Assembly: GCA_964655115.1 (NCBI GenBank) | Contig: CAZZKM010000042.1 | Location: 1 to 6,417 of the forward strand | Direction: 5' to 3' | Length of the DNA: 6,417 bases | Source: ATZT02 sp964655115 | GTDB lineage: Bacteria > Actinomycetota > Actinomycetes > S36-B12 > UBA5976 | Part shown: positions 3,496-6,417 of the stretch, one piece after another | Layout: each line of letters starts with the position of its first letter | How positions within the stretch are numbered: position 1 is the first letter of the stretch | Notes under the pieces: generated by a model | Seen by the model: only the letters and a program-made list of their open reading frames with translations | Databases searched by the model: none | What the model was told of the DNA's origin: nothing | Position numbers and translations under genes: made by a program

Positions 3496-6417
3496 TTATT
3501 CGCCGTAAAAAAGTCTTTCCATAACAGATCTGGCACGTCTAGTTATTTTTCTATATTCTTCAATAAATTCACTGGAAGTATGTTTATTAATTACAAAAGC
3601 TATGGCATTTAATTCATTTATATCTGTAGGGATTTGATCACTTGCTTTAGCTTTTGCAAGCATTTGCGCATTTCTAACTTCGGTAGCTAATATCCAGGCA
3701 TCAGCTAGATAAGTTGCATCTTGAGTGCTTATTAGATTTTCTTTTTCTAATTTTTTCAAAGTAAATAGTGTTGTAGTGTTTTGAAGTGATTTAATTTTAT
3801 GACCATGTTGCATTTGTAAAAGTTGAACGACCCATTCAACATCACTTAATCCACCTCGTCCAAGTTTGGTATTCATATTCACATCTGCCCCACGAGGTAG
3901 TCGTTCTGATTCCATGCGAGCTTTAATTCTTCGCATTTCTCGTAAGTTTTCTTCACTAACCCCATTTTCCGGATATCTAATTGGATCAATAGCTTTGATT
4001 AATTGGTTTCCAACTTCCAAATTTCCTGCAATTGGAATTGCTCTTAGTAATGCTTGTGCTTCCCATGGTGCAGACCATTTTTGGTAATAGGTGATGTAAG
4101 AATCAAGAGTTCTAACCAGTGGCCCATTTTTTCCTTCGGGTCTTAAATCTGCATCTATATCAAGAGATGGATCAGTAGATGGTTGCATTAATAAAGTTCT
4201 AACTCTATTTGCAATTTCTAATGCTGTTTTTTCTGCATCTTGTGGGTCACTATCTTTTTCTGGTTGATGCACAAACATCACATCTGCATCACTTGCATAA
4301 CCTAATTCAAATCCACCAAACCTACCCATGGCCATGATGCACATGCTGGTTGGAATATTTAAATTTCTTTCCTTTTCAATATCTTTTATGGCACTTTGCA
4401 AAGCAGTTTCAATAACAACTGCATAAACATTACTTAATGAAAGCCCAACTTCTTCAGTTGTAATTTTTTTTGACAAATCTGCGGTTGCCGTTCTTAATAG
4501 TTCTCTTCTTCTAAAAGCTCTAGCAGCAGCAACAATATTTTCTGCTGTTTCATGACGAGAAATTACTGATTTCATTTCACTTTCATATTGATCTTTAGTT
4601 CTAGGAGTTAATTCCTCTAAATTCCCAAGCATCGAAACTGCTTCAGGAGCACTCATTAATAAATCTGTGGCATATCTACTTGAAGATAAAAGTTTTGCCA
4701 TTAATTCTGCTGCCGCTGATTCATCTCTTAATAGTCTTAAAAACCAAGGAGTAGAGCCAAGGGCATCGCTTAATCTTCTAAAGGACAACAAAGCATTGTC
4801 TGGATCTGGTCCATCGGCAAACCATGAAAGTAAAACTGGTAAAAGTGTTTTTTGAATTACTGCTTTTCGAGATACTCCAGTGATTAAACTTTCGATGTGT
4901 CTTAGTGCTGATTCTGGATCTTTGTAACCTAAAGCATTTAAACGTGAAGATGCTTCGTTTAAAGTCAGTCGTGCATTTCCCGCCTCAAGTCTTGCAACTG
5001 CATTAAGAAGTGGTCTATAAAAAAGTTTCTCATGGATTCTTCTAACCTCTAATTTGTATTTTCTCCAATGTTTTTCTAAATCCTGACTTGAATCTTGCAT
5101 CAATCCAAGAGATCTTCCTAGAACTCTAAGTTCTTTATCTTCTTTGGGCAAAATATGAGTTCTAGATAATTTTTGTAATTGAATTCTGTGCTCTAAAGTT
5201 CTTAAAAATGTATATGCGTTAGAAAAAGTTGCAGAATCTTCTCTTCCGATATAGCCCCACATTGCTAATTGATCTAATGCTTGCAAAGTGTTTGGGCTTC
5301 TTACCATCACATCAGATCTACCGTGCACAAGTTGTAAAAGTTGCACTGCGAATTCAACATCTCTTAAACCACCAGGAGCTAGTTTTAACTCTCGCTCTCC
5401 TATTTTGTTATCAACATTTTCTTCAACTCTTTTTCTCATTTTTTGAACATCTTCAACAAAGTTTTCTTTACTTGCTGCAGACCAAACAAATTTAGATACT
5501 TCATCTAAATATTTGTCTGCTAATTCTTTATTTCCTGCACTAAATCTTGCTTTAAGTAATGCTTGGAATTCCCAAGTGTGAGCCCATTTTTGATAATACG
5601 AAACATGTTGTTCCAAAGTTCTAACTAAAGCTCCAGCTTTTCCCTCAGGTCTTAAAGCAGCATCAAGTTCCCAAATAGCACCACCATCTGTTGTAGTGGA
5701 AATAAATTGCATTAATTTTGAACAAACTTTGGTTGCAAGCAGTATTGCTTCTGTTTCATCTATGCCAGATTTAGGTTCAGCAACAAAAATTACATCAACA
5801 TCTGAAACATAATTTAATTCTTGGCCACCTGCTTTACCCATGGCAATAATTGATAAATCAAACTTATTGCTATTTAATTCATCTTCATTAAGTATTTGTT
5901 TTAAAGATGATTCTAAAATTGCATCTGCTGCATCTGATAATTCCTGCGCCACTTCTTTTAAGGGCCAATTGCTACATAAATCTCTAGCGGCCAAACTTAA
6001 GAGAAACTTTCTATATTCTTTAACTAAATTATTTCTGCCATTTTTTAAAGCTTGAGTGAAATTATTTGTTAGTTCCTCTTTGGAATAAGCTAAATTTATA
6101 GCTTGTTCTTTTAATAAAACGTCAACATCTTCTGGATGATTTATTAAAAATTCACCCAAACCATATGAGCTACCTAATATTTTTAATAGTCTTAATCTAA
6201 GTTTGTCATCATTAATATGTTTTTTAAATTCTTGATTATTCTTCTCTAAAATTCTTACTAAAAGTAGTAATGCCTCATCAGGATTTGCAACCTGACTAAA
6301 TTCCTCTAATAAAGTCTCTTTAGGGGTTGAAATATTTAGAAGATTTAGTAATTCTTTAGTTTTATCAATATCTAGAAACCCAGAGCGAATTAAATTGCCG
6401 GTTTCACTTACCGGACG
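3496..6417 (-). CDS. glnE: Bifunctional [glutamine synthetase] adenylyltransferase/adenylyl-L-tyrosine phosphorylase GlnE (5' end outside window)
   Basis: The open frame runs unbroken from the right edge to the TAA at 3498-3496: 973 codons, against a usual 950-1000, so probably only a few N-terminal residues are missing. GlnE adenylylates glutamine synthetase to lower its activity when nitrogen is plentiful and removes AMP when it is scarce, in E. coli under PII control. In window numbering, the N-terminal adenylyl-removing domain has AMGKAGGQELNYVSDVDV with the metal-binding D206 and D208, then LRPEGK (255-260) and the helical-domain GGLRDVEF (349-356). The C-terminal adenylylating domain repeats the plan: AMGRFGGFELGYASDADV with D710 and D712, LRPEGK (758-763) and GGLSDVEW (855-862). 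All expected catalytic aspartates are present. The TTG at 6159 is not the start: the 86 upstream codons read on without a stop and include ILGSSYGLGEFLINHPED, the conserved N-terminal GlnE segment. The gene converges on the CopD/CtaG gene with no spacer. glnA is not in view. Confidence 0.96.
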   Translation of the reverse strand, partial: RPVSETGNLIRSGFLDIDKTKELLNLLNISTPKETLLEEFSQVANPDEALLLLVRILEKNNQEFKKHINDDKLRLRLLKILGSSYGLGEFLINHPEDVDVLLKEQAINLAYSKEELTNNFTQALKNGRNNLVKEYRKFLLSLAARDLCSNWPLKEVAQELSDAADAILESSLKQILNEDELNSNKFDLSIIAMGKAGGQELNYVSDVDVIFVAEPKSGIDETEAILLATKVCSKLMQFISTTTDGGAIWELDAALRPEGKAGALVRTLEQHVSYYQKWAHTWEFQALLKARFSAGNKELADKYLDEVSKFVWSAASKENFVEDVQKMRKRVEENVDNKIGERELKLAPGGLRDVEFAVQLLQLVHGRSDVMVRSPNTLQALDQLAMWGYIGREDSATFSNAYTFLRTLEHRIQLQKLSRTHILPKEDKELRVLGRSLGLMQDSSQDLEKHWRKYKLEVRRIHEKLFYRPLLNAVARLEAGNARLTLNEASSRLNALGYKDPESALRHIESLITGVSRKAVIQKTLLPVLLSWFADGPDPDNALLSFRRLSDALGSTPWFLRLLRDESAAAELMAKLLSSSRYATDLLMSAPEAVSMLGNLEELTPRTKDQYESEMKSVISRHETAENIVAAARAFRRRELLRTATADLSKKITTEEVGLSLSNVYAVVIETALQSAIKDIEKERNLNIPTSMCIMAMGRFGGFELGYASDADVMFVHQPEKDSDPQDAEKTALEIANRVRTLLMQPSTDPSLDIDADLRPEGKNGPLVRTLDSYITYYQKWSAPWEAQALLRAIPIAGNLEVGNQLIKAIDPIRYPENGVSEENLREMRRIKARMESERLPRGADVNMNTKLGRGGLSDVEWVVQLLQMQHGHKIKSLQNTTTLFTLKKLEKENLISTQDATYLADAWILATEVRNAQMLAKAKASDQIPTDINELNAIAFVINKHTSSEFIEEYRKITRRARSVMERLFYGE

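Noticed and set aside
3507..3512. Six-A run (six T on the minus strand) near the end of glnE as a terminator for glnE
   Set aside because: It lies inside the coding sequence before the stop and no stable G-C stem precedes it on the minus strand.
3525..3532. CAGATCTG palindrome as a regulator site
   Set aside because: An 8-bp restriction-like palindrome within the conserved glnE C-terminus; expected by chance and with no spacing that suggests an operator.
5120..5134. AGAACT-CTA-AGTTCT inverted repeat in glnE
   Set aside because: Six-bp arms are common at this length and composition, and nothing else supports a function.
5229..5495. Plus-strand open frame of 88 codons opposite glnE
   Set aside because: It mirrors the conserved LRDVEF region of glnE; its leucine-rich translation is what the complement of that sequence would give, not a membrane protein gene.
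1..6417. A new defence, mobile or biosynthetic system
   Set aside because: All five genes belong to known housekeeping or widespread families; I found no transposase, integrase, repeat array, toxin-antitoxin pair, tRNA gene or attachment site.

Overview
The window comes from a small, AT-rich (about one third G+C by eye, not counted), extremely gene-dense bacterial genome. Only 52 of 6417 bases lie outside genes: 18 between the two divergent genes at the left, 34 before the copper/oxidase gene, and none at the convergent junction. Two proteins point to an actinobacterium: a single-chain CopD + CtaG membrane fusion, and a GlnE whose nucleotidyltransferase motifs read like the actinobacterial type. 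Low G+C, minimal spacers and no clear Shine-Dalgarno sequences suggest a streamlined aquatic lineage, such as marine Actinomarinales-like or freshwater Nanopelagicales-like cells. That placement is inference; no rRNA or other marker gene is present.

Layout, left to right. (1) Minus strand, 1-318: the N-terminal half of TrmB, the tRNA m7G46 methyltransferase, cut by the window edge. (2) An 18-bp divergent spacer built round a small palindrome. (3) Plus strand: a nitroreductase-family FMN oxidoreductase (337-909), overlapped by 4 bp by a YczE-type membrane protein (906-1574), then after 34 bp a 628-residue CopD/CtaG fusion (1609-3495). (4) Minus strand, converging: glnE (3496-6417), the bifunctional glutamine synthetase adenylyltransferase/adenylyl-removing enzyme, whose 5' end runs off the right edge. 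The two convergent stop codons touch with no base between them.

Functionally these are housekeeping genes. TrmB modifies tRNA, CopD/CtaG probably handles copper and helps assemble the CuB centre of cytochrome oxidase, and GlnE sets glutamine synthetase activity according to nitrogen status. The nitroreductase and the YczE protein are co-translated but have no certain substrate. I see no mobile element, CRISPR array, RNA gene or defence system, and no convincing undescribed multi-gene system. The points worth a second look are small-scale: a symmetric divergent promoter candidate, three inverted repeats inside coding sequence, the zero-length convergent junction, and a misleading internal TTG start in glnE.
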